Of a stretch of 64,000 nt of DNA, positions 1 to 8,583 are shown in pieces; position 1 is the stretch's first letter, and the number at the start of each line of letters is the position of its first letter. The stretch spans positions 1-64,000 of the forward strand of contig JAHJWO010000003.1 in the NCBI GenBank assembly GCA_018828145.1, read 5' to 3'. The notes beneath the pieces were generated by a model that made no database searches, was not told where the DNA came from, and saw only the letters and a program-made list of their open reading frames with translations. Source of the DNA: Alphaproteobacteria bacterium (lineage in GTDB: Bacteria; Pseudomonadota; Alphaproteobacteria; Rhizobiales; Devosiaceae). The translations under genes were made by a program, and so were the position numbers.

Positions 1-321
1 AAGGTGCAGGCTTCTGTTGCCAGGTGCCTGCGGACCCCGCCTGTCACCCGGCTAGGGGTGGAGGACTTAATTTCCCAATGCTAGCACTGCTTACGCAGCG
101 AGAGCGACTGGAGCCTTATGGTTGTCATTTGCAACTATAAGTTTTGGACCGATAACGGTGGTACCTCACCGAGCAAAAGCACACCCTTTACGCCCTCGTC
201 GATCCTGTTTCGCCCCCATTAGCCGCCCCCTTGCGGGGGGAGATGGTGGAGGCGCCGGGTACTGCCCCCGGGTCCGAAAGGTTTATTACGATGACAGTTT
301 ATCGCCATAGCTCTTGCGAGC
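1..321 (-). ncRNA. ssrA: tmRNA, circularly permuted two-piece form (partial at the window edge)
   Basis: Rescues stalled ribosomes by trans-translation. On the minus strand the acceptor piece comes first: T-stem CCGGG/CCCGG at about 271-255 with a 7-base loop, then CGCCTCC and the 3' end ACCA at 247-244. The coding piece starts near 217 with GGGGGCG, which pairs over 7 bp (one G-U) with CGCCTCC and so forms the acceptor stem across the permutation. The bases between about 243 and 218 are the loop removed during maturation. The coding piece carries the tag frame at 132-91 and ends in a GCAGGC/GCCTGC hairpin at about positions 30-5; its true 3' end may lie outside the window. The 5' end near 321 is inferred from the promoter. 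Confidence 0.93.
91..132 (-). other. tmRNA proteolysis tag reading frame
   Basis: Read from the resume codon GCA at 132-130 to TAA at 93-91, the frame encodes ANDNHKAPVALAA. The ANDN start and the hydrophobic ALAA end match alphaproteobacterial SsrA tags, which direct tagged proteins to ClpXP. The middle segment HKAPV is the variable part. Confidence 0.93.
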
Positions 322-327
322 CCTCCC

Positions 328-356
328 TATATAGGTGACCCTGCCATCGGGTGCAA
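328..356 (-). promoter_or_regulatory. Promoter of the tmRNA gene
   Basis: On the minus strand a -35 box TTGCAC (356-351) is followed by a 17-base spacer and a -10 box TATATA (333-328). This is close to the sigma-70-type consensus and places the transcript start near 321, just upstream of the acceptor piece of tmRNA. It lies between the tmRNA gene and the divergent Cys-cluster gene at 409. Confidence 0.7.
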
Positions 357-408
357 CCGATCGCCCCTTCACAGTCGTGAATGGGGGAGAGGCAAGGGAG
401 GTCGGCTA

Positions 409-963
409 GTGCTGCCGCAGAGGCTGGAAGGCAAGACCTGCGGCACATGCACGGCATGCTGCGAATTTCCGCCCATTCGCACGCCCAGCCTGCAGAAGCC
501 CACCAATGTGCTTTGCCCACATTGTGATCGCGGCAGCGGCTGCACGGTTTATGATCGGCGGCCAAGCGAATGCGCCGGCTGGTATTGCGGCTGGTTCTAC
601 CTGGCGGGGCTGTCCGACGCCTGGCACCCGGTGCTGAGCGGCGTGGTCCTCAGACTGGAGGCCCTGGCCCAAAATGAAATCACCGTGGTCATCCTGCGCC
701 AGTCGGCCTTCCTGCTTTCGGAGGAGTTTGCGGGCGTCATAGGCGCCTGGGTCGAGGCGGGCGTCATCGTGCATTTCGAGCGGCTTGGGCCGCCCGGGCA
801 CCTGCCGGCCAAGATGGCGGTCAACGAACTGCTTGCCCCGGCCATCGCCGCTCGCGATCTGCGTGAGATGCACAAGGTGTTCTCCTGGGCCATCGCCTAC
901 ATGGATACCGAACACAGCTGGGAACCGGATGGCATCGTGTTGACGAGCAGCCTGAGTGCCTGA
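409..963 (+). CDS. YkgJ-type cysteine cluster protein (putative Zn/Fe-chelating)
   Basis: 184 residues. The N-terminal third carries the Cys pattern of the YkgJ/UPF0153 family: CGTCTACC near residues 11-18, CPHC near 36-39, then GCTVYDRRPSEC and WYC. Such clusters are thought to bind zinc or an iron-sulfur centre; the physiological role is unknown. The remainder has no recognised motif. The start is GTG, chosen because AAGGGAGG lies about 8 bases upstream and no better start exists. It stands alone, divergent from tmRNA and convergent with the gene at 969. Confidence 0.8.
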   Translation: MLPQRLEGKTCGTCTACCEFPPIRTPSLQKPTNVLCPHCDRGSGCTVYDRRPSECAGWYCGWFYLAGLSDAWHPVLSGVVLRLEALAQNEITVVILRQSAFLLSEEFAGVIGAWVEAGVIVHFERLGPPGHLPAKMAVNELLAPAIAARDLREMHKVFSWAIAYMDTEHSWEPDGIVLTSSLSA

Positions 964-968
964 CGGCG

Positions 969-1208
969 TCAGCCGCCCCACTTCATGCCCATATAGATGC
1001 CACCTGCCTCGAGTTCATCGAGCATCTGCTCGAGATGCCTGCGCTTGGTGTCGTCGCGCCTGGCCTTGTTGATCCACAGCAGGTAGTCGTTGCGCTGGTA
1101 GGGCGGACGCGCGTCATACTTGGCGCGCAGGCCACGAGCAGCGAGTGCCTGGCTGACAAAATCGGGCATGACTTCCCGCTTGCGCAGCGGGCGGAGTACC
1201 GGGCTCAT
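969..1208 (-). CDS. Small YdeI/OmpD-associated-like protein
   Basis: 79 residues, with the motif YLLWINKARRDDTKRRHLEQ and a C-terminal GIYMGMKWGG, typical of the C-terminal domain of YdeI-like (bacteriocin-protection/OmpD-associated) proteins, where a helix of basic residues follows a WI motif. The function is not established. The ATG at 1208 overlaps the TGA of the upstream RidA gene as ATGA, so the two are translationally coupled; longer upstream frames would run into ridA and are rejected. The domain appears complete although the protein is much shorter than full YdeI, so it may be a stand-alone C-terminal module. Confidence 0.7.
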   Translation of the reverse strand: MSPVLRPLRKREVMPDFVSQALAARGLRAKYDARPPYQRNDYLLWINKARRDDTKRRHLEQMLDELEAGGIYMGMKWGG

Positions 1209-1603
1209 GGCAGGACGGCTTGAGCCTCGATTTCGATGAGGAAATCGGGATTGGCAAGGGCGGCGACGCGGAGGGCCATCACCGTGGGTGGATTGGGGCG
1301 CTGTCCCCACACCGCCATCCAGGCGCCAAATCCGGCCCGCAGGTCGGCATCCTCGTGGATGACAATGGTCATCTTCACCAGGTCTTCGAGGCGCGCGCCG
1401 GCGGCGTCGAGCACCATCAGCAGGTTGGCCAGGGCCTGCGTGGCTTGCGCGGCGATGTCGCCCTTGCCAATGACCTCGCCCTTGGCATCAACGCTGTTCT
1501 GTCCGCCGATCAGCAGTATCCGGGCTCCTGCCGGTATGATGATGCCCTGCGAGAAGACGGGGCTCTTGTACATTCCATTGGGATTGAGATGCTCAACCAA
1601 CAT
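1205..1603 (-). CDS. RidA family protein (YjgF/YER057c/UK114)
   Basis: 132 residues, the usual length of the family. RidA proteins are homotrimers that hydrolyse reactive enamine/imine intermediates from PLP enzymes. The sequence has SPVFSQGI near the N-terminus, the GDIAAQATQALANL segment, and VKMTIVIHEDADLRAGF. The position usually holding the catalytic Arg (R in a CARAAV-type motif) reads VMALRVAAL, which keeps the Arg. The start at 1603 is preceded by AAGGAGA at a good distance; the ATG at 1624 lacks this. It is first in a two-gene operon with the YdeI-like gene. Confidence 0.85.
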   Translation of the reverse strand: MLVEHLNPNGMYKSPVFSQGIIIPAGARILLIGGQNSVDAKGEVIGKGDIAAQATQALANLLMVLDAAGARLEDLVKMTIVIHEDADLRAGFGAWMAVWGQRPNPPTVMALRVAALANPDFLIEIEAQAVLP

Positions 1604-1791
1604 GATCGTCTCTCCTTGATGCAACGGCCAATGGCTAAAGGCGCGCGGTGACAGCGCCTGTCAGGACGTGGGACGGTATTCACTTACCTCAATACGCAGC
1701 GGCACAAGGCTGCTGGCGCGGCAGGCCACGGCCGCACCAATGCGCTATTGTAGACCCGCCAACTGCCCCGCCAAAGAGAGTCGATTGGACC

Positions 1792-2373
1792 ATGACCGAC
1801 ACATCATCCGAAAAGCTGATCCACGCCGCCGAGACCTTTCTGGGCAAGGGTGAAACGACGCTGAGCGCGGAGGAGCGGCGCGTTCTCCAGCAGGCCATCG
1901 GCAAGAAGGCCGTGTCGGTGGATACCAGTATGGTGTTCGATGACGAGTCAACCTTCGGCCAGCGGCTGGCGGATGGCGTGGCGTCCTTTGGCGGCTCCTG
2001 GACGTTCCTCAGCATTTTCGGCGCCGTGCTGGTCGGCTGGGTGGGCCTGAACCTGCTGCTGGCCCAGATGGCGCCAGATCCCTATCCCTTCATCTTCCTC
2101 AATCTGCTGCTCTCGATGCTGGCCGCCGTGCAGGCACCGGTCATCATGATGAGCCAGAACCGGCAATCGGCGAAGGACAGGCTGGTCACGGCGCATGACT
2201 ATGAGTGCAACCTCAAGGCCGAGATCGAGATCATGGCGCTGCATGACAAGGTGGACCAGATGCGCAATGACGATCTCAAGCAGTTGATCACCAAGCAGCA
2301 GGAGCAGATCGAGCTGTTGATGCGGCTGGTTGAGGGACGCGCCGGGGAGGCAGTCCGGCCCGAATCGCAGTAG
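1792..2373 (+). CDS. DUF1003 membrane protein
   Basis: 193 residues. After a hydrophilic N-terminus come two transmembrane helices (roughly residues 65-90 and 100-118), the second followed by MMSQNRQSAKDR, a hallmark of DUF1003 proteins. The C-terminal region is charged and likely helical (KQLITKQQEQIELL). The family has no firmly known function; some members are linked to ion transport. The ATG at 1792 is chosen because upstream sequence in the same frame is poorly conserved in character and overlaps a likely promoter. thyA follows after 9 bases, so they may be cotranscribed. Confidence 0.8.
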   Translation: MTDTSSEKLIHAAETFLGKGETTLSAEERRVLQQAIGKKAVSVDTSMVFDDESTFGQRLADGVASFGGSWTFLSIFGAVLVGWVGLNLLLAQMAPDPYPFIFLNLLLSMLAAVQAPVIMMSQNRQSAKDRLVTAHDYECNLKAEIEIMALHDKVDQMRNDDLKQLITKQQEQIELLMRLVEGRAGEAVRPESQ

Positions 2374-2382
2374 GATTGCGGC

Positions 2383-3177
2383 ATGCAGCCCTACCTCAAG
2401 CTTCTCTCCGATATTCTCGAACACGGCGCCGACAAGTCGGACCGGACGGGTACCGGCACGCGCAGCCTGTTCGGCTATCAGATGCGGTTCGATCTGGCGC
2501 AGGGCTTCCCGCTGCTCACGACCAAGAAGCTGCATCTCAAGTCGATCGTCTATGAACTGCTCTGGTTCATCCGGGGCGAGACCAATGTGCGCTGGCTGCA
2601 GGAGCGCGGCGTCAAGATCTGGGACGAATGGGCCGACGAGAATGGCGATCTCGGCCCCGTCTATGGCTCGCAGTGGCGCAGCTGGCCCGCGCCGGACGGC
2701 CGCAAGATCGACCAGATTGCCAACGTTATCGAGAGCATCAGGACCAAGCCGGATTCACGGCGCCACATCGTATCGGCCTGGAACCCGGCCGAGATCGACG
2801 AGATGGCGCTGCCGCCGTGTCATTGCCTATTCCAGTTCTACGTGGCCAATGGCAAGCTGAGCTGCCAGCTCTATCAGCGCTCCGCGGATACGTTCCTCGG
2901 CGTGCCCTTCAACATCGCCTCCTATGCGCTGCTGACCCATATGGTGGCGCAGGTCTGTGAGCTGGAGGTCGGTGATTTCGTCCACACCTTTGGCGATGTG
3001 CATCTCTATTCGAACCATTTCGACCAAGCGAAGCTGCAGCTTACGCGGGAGCCGCGGCAACTGCCCGTGCTCAAGATCAATCCCGACGTGAAGCGGCTGG
3101 AAGACTTTGTCTTCGAGGACTTCACCTTCGAAGGCTACGATCCGCATCCGCATATCAAGGCGGCCGTTTCTGTGTGA
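2383..3177 (+). CDS. thyA: Thymidylate synthase
   Basis: 264 residues, the same length as E. coli ThyA. It converts dUMP to dTMP using methylene-tetrahydrofolate. Signatures seen: [13 protein letters not shown] near the N-terminus, the folate/dUMP segment [16 protein letters not shown], the catalytic Cys in [13 protein letters not shown], and [20 protein letters not shown]. The C-terminus [10 protein letters not shown] closes the active site in this family. folA lies about 1.7 kb downstream on the same strand, so the two enzymes of the folate cycle sit together although two other genes intervene. Confidence 0.97.
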   Translation: MQPYLKLLSDILEHGADKSDRTGTGTRSLFGYQMRFDLAQGFPLLTTKKLHLKSIVYELLWFIRGETNVRWLQERGVKIWDEWADENGDLGPVYGSQWRSWPAPDGRKIDQIANVIESIRTKPDSRRHIVSAWNPAEIDEMALPPCHCLFQFYVANGKLSCQLYQRSADTFLGVPFNIASYALLTHMVAQVCELEVGDFVHTFGDVHLYSNHFDQAKLQLTREPRQLPVLKINPDVKRLEDFVFEDFTFEGYDPHPHIKAAVSV

Positions 3178-3326
3178 GCCACGGACCTGCTTCCTCTGCG
3201 GCGCTGGCTTTTCAAGCACCTTTCGCGCTGCTGCCAGAACCGGCTAGATAGTCCTGGTTGGAGCTCCGGCACAGAATCCGGACTGTCGGGCAAGGGCCTG
3301 AAACACGAGAGCTTCTGGAGGGCGTC

Positions 3327-4334
3327 ATGCGGTCGATTGCTGCGATTGGATTGGTGATGCTGGCTGGCGCGCCCGCGCTGGCCAATGACACATCGGCGGT
3401 GCTGACCACGGGTGGACTGGAATTCGTCACCAACCAGGACATCGTGATGGAGAGCGAGGAGCTGTTCATCTCGAAGGAAGAGATCCGCGTGATCTACCAG
3501 TTCCGCAACACGGGCGACGTGGACCAGAATATTCTCGTCGCCTTTCCCATGCCCGACATCGTGCCCAATTTCTTCTCGCCGGTGGCCTTTCCCATGGGGC
3601 CGGACGACAACCTGTTCGAGTTCGAGACCACGCTCAATGGCGAACCGGTCGAAGCCACCCTGCATGAATATGCCTATGCCTTCGGGGTGGATCGCACCAA
3701 GCTGATCAAGCAACTGGGCCTGCCGCTTGTGCCGATTACCAGCGCGGCCAGTGAAGCCACGGATGCGCTGGATGATGAGACCACGGCACGGCTGCTGCAT
3801 CTGGGTCTGGTGGCGCCGGATGAGTATGACGCCGGCGAAGGCTGGGAGAAGCACCATTGGCCAGCCTGGACCTACAAGGCGACCTATACCTGGGAGGGCG
3901 ATTTCCCGGCCGGGGAGACGGTCACCGTCGAGCATCGCTACAAACCCAGTGTCGGCGGCACTGTGGGCGTGAGCTTTCTCAGCGAGCCCTATGAGGACTA
4001 CGATCCGGCCAAGGAATATGCCGACAAATACTGCACCGACGAACCGTTTCTTGCTGCCGTGCGAAAGACGCTGACCAATCCTGACGAACCCTGGTCGGCC
4101 CCCTTCTTCGAAAGCTGGATTTCCTACATCCTCACCACCGGCGGCAATTGGGGCGGCAACGGTATCGGCACGTTCCGCCTTGTCGTCGACAAGGGCAGCC
4201 CGGACAACCTGGTCTCGTTCTGCGGCGAAGGCGTCAAGAAGATCGGACCAACGACCTTCGAGATGGTCAAGGAGGATTTCTGGCCAGACCGGGAACTGGA
4301 GATTCTGATCCTTGAGCGGCAGCCGACCCAATAG
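3327..4334 (+). CDS. Secreted DUF4424 family protein
   Basis: 335 residues. It starts with a signal peptide (about residues 1-20, cleavage after ALA). The mature part matches the DUF4424 pattern recalled from alphaproteobacteria: an N-terminal segment VLTTGGLEFVTNQDIVMESEEL, then IRVIYQFRNTGDVDQN and a Trp-rich centre (WEKHHWPAWTYKATYTW). Probably periplasmic; the role is unknown. The start at 3327 has CTGGAGG upstream. It lies between thyA and a GNAT gene on the same strand and could be part of one transcription unit. Confidence 0.75.
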   Translation: MRSIAAIGLVMLAGAPALANDTSAVLTTGGLEFVTNQDIVMESEELFISKEEIRVIYQFRNTGDVDQNILVAFPMPDIVPNFFSPVAFPMGPDDNLFEFETTLNGEPVEATLHEYAYAFGVDRTKLIKQLGLPLVPITSAASEATDALDDETTARLLHLGLVAPDEYDAGEGWEKHHWPAWTYKATYTWEGDFPAGETVTVEHRYKPSVGGTVGVSFLSEPYEDYDPAKEYADKYCTDEPFLAAVRKTLTNPDEPWSAPFFESWISYILTTGGNWGGNGIGTFRLVVDKGSPDNLVSFCGEGVKKIGPTTFEMVKEDFWPDRELEILILERQPTQ

Positions 4335-4353
4335 TGGCACGACCAGGCGAGTA

Positions 4354-4839
4354 ATGACTGATTTGTTGAACATCCGCCCCGCCACCGCCGCAGATGCCGG
4401 CCTCATCATCCAACTGATCGCCGCGCTGGCGGAGTATGAGAAGCTGGGCCACGAGGCCAAGGCGAGCGAGGCCGATATCGTGCGTGACCTGTTCGGCGCC
4501 GATCCCAAGGTGTTCTGCGAAATCGCCGAGTGGGCAGGCAAGCCGGTGGGCTTCACGCTCTGGTTCTATACCTATTCCACCTTCCAGGGCCGGCACGGCA
4601 TCTGGCTTGAGGACCTGTTCGTCGATCCTGCCCTGCGCGGGAAGGGGATCGGCAAGGCATTGCTGGTCAATCTGGCGCGGCGCTGCGTGGCGGAGGGGCT
4701 GGGGCGCTTTGAATGGTGGGTGCTCGACTGGAACGAACCCTCGATCGACTTCTACAAGTCGCAGGGCGGCGTGATGCAGGATGAATGGACCAAGGTGCGC
4801 GTCGATGGCGAGGCACTGCTGAAACTGGGTGCGCCATGA
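4354..4839 (+). CDS. GNAT family N-acetyltransferase
   Basis: 161 residues, a single GNAT domain. It has an N-terminal RPATAADAGLIIQLIAALAEYE, similar to diamine/spermidine acetyltransferases, and the acetyl-CoA pyrophosphate-binding loop RGKGIGKALL near residue 95, followed by the WWVLDWNEPSIDFYKSQG segment typical of SAT-like members. The substrate could be a polyamine or thialysine, but this is inference. The stop overlaps the folA start as ATGA, indicating translational coupling. Confidence 0.87.
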   Translation: MTDLLNIRPATAADAGLIIQLIAALAEYEKLGHEAKASEADIVRDLFGADPKVFCEIAEWAGKPVGFTLWFYTYSTFQGRHGIWLEDLFVDPALRGKGIGKALLVNLARRCVAEGLGRFEWWVLDWNEPSIDFYKSQGGVMQDEWTKVRVDGEALLKLGAP

Positions 4840-5360
4840 CCGTCAAGATTGCCATGATTGCCGGCGTGGCCGAGAACGGCGTGATCGGCAGCGACCAAAC
4901 CATTCCCTGGCGCGTGCCGTCCGACATGGCCTTTTTCAAGCAGACCACGATGGGCAAGCCCATCGTGATGGGCCGCAAGCAGTTTGAGACGGTCGGCAAG
5001 CCACTTCCGGGGCGGACCAATATCGTCATCACGCGCCAGCAGCACTACCAGCCCGACGGCGTCCTGGTGTTCCACGATATCGAGGCAGCCCTTGCGCAGG
5101 CCCGACAGATCGCCGAAGCCGACGGCGTTGACGAAATCATGATCATCGGCGGGGGCGAGCTTTACGCGCAGCTGATGGACCGGGCGGACCGGCTCTACAT
5201 CACTCATATCGATCTGTCGCCAGCGGGAGACGTGCGGTTCCCGGCCATTGCTCCGGAACAATGGACGGTCGTCGACCTGCCCGAAGTGGCGCCGTCGCCC
5301 CGGGATGAGGCGAGCTACCGCGTCAAAGTGTACGAGCGCCGTGGCGACGCGGCGCATTGA
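4836..5360 (+). CDS. folA: Dihydrofolate reductase
   Basis: 174 residues. It reduces dihydrofolate to tetrahydrofolate with NADPH, regenerating the cofactor used by ThyA. Motifs: AENGVIGSDQTIPWRVPSDMAFFK (substrate pocket with the acidic residue in PSDM), MGRKQFETVGKPLPGRTNIVITR (NADPH), and IIGGGELYAQ. The ATG at 4836 overlaps the upstream GNAT stop by four bases. hflK begins 59 bases downstream. Confidence 0.96.
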   Translation: MTVKIAMIAGVAENGVIGSDQTIPWRVPSDMAFFKQTTMGKPIVMGRKQFETVGKPLPGRTNIVITRQQHYQPDGVLVFHDIEAALAQARQIAEADGVDEIMIIGGGELYAQLMDRADRLYITHIDLSPAGDVRFPAIAPEQWTVVDLPEVAPSPRDEASYRVKVYERRGDAAH

Positions 5361-5419
5361 TCGCGCCGAGTGCTTGCCTATATAAGTCCCCATGAAACAA
5401 AATATCCGAAAGGGACGCG

Positions 5420-6523
5420 ATGCCGTGGGAGAATAACGGAGGCGGGGGTGGCCGCAACAATAATGGCGGTCCCTGGGGTCAGGCGCCAGGTGGCGGCGGT
5501 GGCCCGCGTCGGCCAGGCGGCGGCAACACGCCCAATCTGGAAGATATTCTCAACCGCGGTCGCGACCAGTTTCGTGGTGGCATTCCCGGCGGCCGCTGGG
5601 CGCTGGTGGGTGGCGTGCTCGCCCTCATCGCATTCTGGGGCTTGAATTCGATCTATACGGTCGATCCGCAGGAAGTTGGCGTCGAGCTGCGCTTCGGCGC
5701 GCCCAAGCCCGAACTGTCCATGCCGGGCCTGCATTTCCACCTGTGGCCGATCGAGACCGTCGAGCGCGTCACGGTCACCGTCAACCAGACAACGATCGGA
5801 TCGCCGGCAGCGGCGGGCACTCGCACCACCGGCGATGACGGCCTGATGCTCTCGGGCGACCAGAACATCGTCGACGTTCGCTTCTCGGTGTTCTGGGCTG
5901 TCGCCAATCCGGTCGAATATCTGTTCAACGTCCGCGACCCGGAAGACATGGTGCGCAACGCTGCAGAAAGCGCGATGCGTGAAGTGGTCGGTCGCCGGCC
6001 TGCCAATGACGTGTTCCGCGACGACCAGGCGGGCATCGAAGCGCAGGTCCAGGAGATTACCCAGACCATTCTCGACAGCTATGGCCTCGGCGTTGCCGTC
6101 AGCCAGATTTCCATCGAAGGCGCAGCGCCGCCGGCCGAAGTGGCCGATGCCTTCAACGAAGTGCAGCGTGCTGAGCAGGACGAGGACCGCGTGCAGGAAG
6201 AAGCCCGCTCCTACGCCAATACGCTGCTGGGTGACGCCCGTGGTCGTGCAGCGGCCCTGCGCGAAGACGCAGCCGCCTATACCAACCGCGTGGTGCAGGA
6301 AGCAACCGGTGAGGCCGAGCGCTTCAACGCCATCTATGCCGAATATGTCAACGCCCCCGAAGTGACCCGCAAGCGCCTGTTCCTGGAAACCATGGAAGAA
6401 GTGCTCGGCGGCTCCGAGAAAGTGCTGATCGAGAACGGCGCCAATGGCCAGGGAGTCATTCCCTACCTGCCGCTGCCCGAATTGCGCCCCGGCGCATCGA
6501 CCACCACGACGACGGGGAACTAA
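5420..6523 (+). CDS. hflK: HflK, membrane protease modulator (SPFH/prohibitin family)
   Basis: 367 residues. HflK and HflC form a large membrane cage around FtsH and limit its access to membrane substrates. The first 50 residues are Gly/Asn-rich and cytoplasmic, followed by a transmembrane segment (about 56-76) and the SPFH domain starting at VDPQEVGVELRFG. A long helical region with RAEQDEDRVQEEARSYANTLL follows. The protein is shorter than the E. coli one (about 419). AAAGGGA precedes the ATG. hflC follows after 3 bases, so the pair is one operon. Confidence 0.96.
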   Translation: MPWENNGGGGGRNNNGGPWGQAPGGGGGPRRPGGGNTPNLEDILNRGRDQFRGGIPGGRWALVGGVLALIAFWGLNSIYTVDPQEVGVELRFGAPKPELSMPGLHFHLWPIETVERVTVTVNQTTIGSPAAAGTRTTGDDGLMLSGDQNIVDVRFSVFWAVANPVEYLFNVRDPEDMVRNAAESAMREVVGRRPANDVFRDDQAGIEAQVQEITQTILDSYGLGVAVSQISIEGAAPPAEVADAFNEVQRAEQDEDRVQEEARSYANTLLGDARGRAAALREDAAAYTNRVVQEATGEAERFNAIYAEYVNAPEVTRKRLFLETMEEVLGGSEKVLIENGANGQGVIPYLPLPELRPGASTTTTTGN

Positions 6524-6526
6524 GCC

Positions 6527-7612
6527 ATGAACAATCGTCTGATCATCATTGGCGTCGTCGTTCTCGCCGCTCTCTACATCTTCTTCTCGACCATCTACGT
6601 GGTCAACGAGCGCGACCAGGCCATCGTCACCCGCTTCGGCCAGATCACCGATGTGCGGACCGAGCCGGGCATCTATTTCAAGATCCCGACCGATATCGTC
6701 GACAGCGTGCAGATCATCGAAGATCGTCTGCTGCGCCAGGACATCAGCGACCTGCGCGTGCAGGTTTCCGGTGGCGCCTTCTACGAAGTGGACGCCTTCC
6801 TCACCTACCGCATCACCGACCCGCGCCTGTTCCGTGAACGCGCACAGGGTCAGCTGGCTGTGGTCGAGGATCGTATCGCGACCCGCTTTGCCGCCGTGCT
6901 GCGCCAGGTCTATGGTCTGCGCGAATTCAACGCCGCTCTCTCCGAGCAGCGTCCCGAGATGATGCTGGAGGCCCGCGACCTTATCCGTCCGGACGTCGAG
7001 CAGCTCGGCATCGAAGTCATCGACGTGCGTATCCTGCGCACCGACCTTGCCGCCGATGTGTTCGAGCGCACCTATGAGCGTATGCGGGCCGAGCGCCTGG
7101 CCGAGGCCGCCCTGCTGCGCGCTCGTGGTCAGGAACAGGCCCAGAGCCTGCGCGCCATTGCCGATCGTCAGGCTGTGGAAATCGTGGCGGCGGCAACCCG
7201 TGACGCGGAAATCATCCGTGGTACCGGCGACGCTGAGCGTAACCGGCTGTTCGCGGCTGCCTATGGCCAGGATGCGGAATTCTTCGAGTTCTATCGCTCG
7301 ATGGAAGCCTATCGCACCGCACTGACCGGCACCGGAACCACCATGGTTCTGTCGCCTGACAGCGAGTTCTTCCGCTACTTCGGCTCGAACGGCTCGATCC
7401 CGGAGGCCAATACCAGCCTGGCCACGCCAATCCAGCCGACGGCGACCCCGATCACCGCGCCGGCCACAGATGAGCCGGCTCTGGATGGCTTGGGCATCGA
7501 GGAAGTGACCGTTCCCAGCATCACGCTGGAGGATGGCTCGGAGCTCTCGCCGACCGTCGGCACCGATGTCCCGGCGCCTGTCGAAGAGCCTGCGGCAGCT
7601 CCGGCGCAATAA
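6527..7612 (+). CDS. hflC: HflC, membrane protease modulator (SPFH/prohibitin family)
   Basis: 361 residues. The N-terminal anchor helix is at about residues 4-24, followed by the SPFH domain (VVNERDQAIVTRFGQ). The helical part holds ERMRAERLAEAALLRARGQEQ, typical of HflC. The last 75 residues form a low-complexity tail rich in Pro, Thr, Ala and Glu that E. coli HflC (about 334) does not have. A strong terminator follows directly. The DegP-type protease often found after hflKC in related bacteria is absent; serB follows on the opposite strand. Confidence 0.96.
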   Translation: MNNRLIIIGVVVLAALYIFFSTIYVVNERDQAIVTRFGQITDVRTEPGIYFKIPTDIVDSVQIIEDRLLRQDISDLRVQVSGGAFYEVDAFLTYRITDPRLFRERAQGQLAVVEDRIATRFAAVLRQVYGLREFNAALSEQRPEMMLEARDLIRPDVEQLGIEVIDVRILRTDLAADVFERTYERMRAERLAEAALLRARGQEQAQSLRAIADRQAVEIVAAATRDAEIIRGTGDAERNRLFAAAYGQDAEFFEFYRSMEAYRTALTGTGTTMVLSPDSEFFRYFGSNGSIPEANTSLATPIQPTATPITAPATDEPALDGLGIEEVTVPSITLEDGSELSPTVGTDVPAPVEEPAAAPAQ

Positions 7613-7632
7613 CGCCGGATGGCATGAAAACG

Positions 7633-7660
7633 AAAGCCGGCGCTCAGCGCCGGCTTTTTT
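7633..7660 (+). terminator. Rho-independent terminator after hflC
   Basis: Stem GCCGGCGC / GCGCCGGC with a TCA loop, flanked by AAA and a run of six T. It ends the hflKC transcript and may work in both directions for the convergent serB. Confidence 0.92.
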
Positions 7661-7686
7661 GTTTCCGCTCTCTTGAGGCGAAGAAC

Positions 7687-8559
7687 CTAGCGCACGATCT
7701 CTTCGTCGCTATAGCCCTGCAGGTAGAGCAGGGCCGTGAGATCGCCATGGTCGATGCGAATGCCGGCCTCGGCCGCAACGGCAGGCTTGGCATGCAGCGC
7801 CACGCCGAAGCCGGCAATGCGGATCATGTCGAGGTCGTTGGCGCCATCCCCGACGGCGATGGTCTGGCTCAGCGGCACATTGCGTTCGGCGGCCAGGGCG
7901 AGCAGGCGCTCGCGCTTGGTGTTCTTGTCGACAATGGGCTTGGCCACGGTGCCGGTCAGCGCGTCTCCGTCGAATTCGAGCACATTGGCGATGGCTTCAT
8001 GAAAGCCGATGCGCTTGGCGAAATAGTCGGCAAAGAAGGTGAAGCCGCCCGAGACCAGCGAGGTATAGGCGCCATATTCCTTCATGGTCTGGACCAGGGC
8101 CCGCCCGCCGGGTGCGAGGGTGATCTGCTCGCGGCGGACTTCCTCTATCACCTTGCGTTCGAGACCTTTGAGCAGGGCGACGCGGGTGTCGAGCGCCTGG
8201 GCGAAATCGAGCTCGCCGCGCATGGCGCGGTCAGTGATGTCGGCGACCTGGTCCTTGATGCCGAGGGCAGCAGCCAGCTCATCGATGCATTCCTCGTTGA
8301 TCATGGTGGAATCCATGTCGGCGATGAGGATTTGCTTGCGGCGGTTTTCGCTGGGCAGCAGGGCCGCATCGACGCGTTGGCTGCCGATCACCTCGCGGGC
8401 CACGGCCAGTGCATCGGTTGACTTCGGCTCGATGATCTCGCAGGCAATGGAATGGTCGAGCCAGTTGAGCTCGCCGCCCGTCTGCTTGAGAACGGCCGCG
8501 GCCAGGGCCGGGTCGAGTTCGGAGTCGATTGGATTGGCGATGAGGCAGAGGACGGGCAT
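7687..8559 (-). CDS. serB: Phosphoserine phosphatase
   Basis: 290 residues. It catalyses the last step of serine synthesis. HAD-superfamily motifs: DMDSTMINEEC (nucleophile and acid Asp), LVSGGFTFF (Ser of motif II), and GDGANDLDMI (motif IV). The N-terminal 75 residues are a weakly conserved regulatory-type domain, as in alphaproteobacterial SerB. It is divergent from miaA, with start codons only 24 bases apart, so the two promoters must overlap the neighbouring coding regions or be shared. Confidence 0.96.
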   Translation of the reverse strand: MPVLCLIANPIDSELDPALAAAVLKQTGGELNWLDHSIACEIIEPKSTDALAVAREVIGSQRVDAALLPSENRRKQILIADMDSTMINEECIDELAAALGIKDQVADITDRAMRGELDFAQALDTRVALLKGLERKVIEEVRREQITLAPGGRALVQTMKEYGAYTSLVSGGFTFFADYFAKRIGFHEAIANVLEFDGDALTGTVAKPIVDKNTKRERLLALAAERNVPLSQTIAVGDGANDLDMIRIAGFGVALHAKPAVAAEAGIRIDHGDLTALLYLQGYSDEEIVR

Positions 8560-8583
8560 GGGGACTTTTCAAAGGAGGAATGC

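Noticed and set aside
122..310. Plus-strand open frame of 62 codons over the tmRNA
   Set aside because: The region is fully explained by the tmRNA on the minus strand; no ribosome binding site.
5378..7609. 743-codon minus-strand open frame opposite hflK/hflC
   Set aside because: Antisense shadow caused by high GC at third positions; the plus-strand genes carry clear SPFH motifs.
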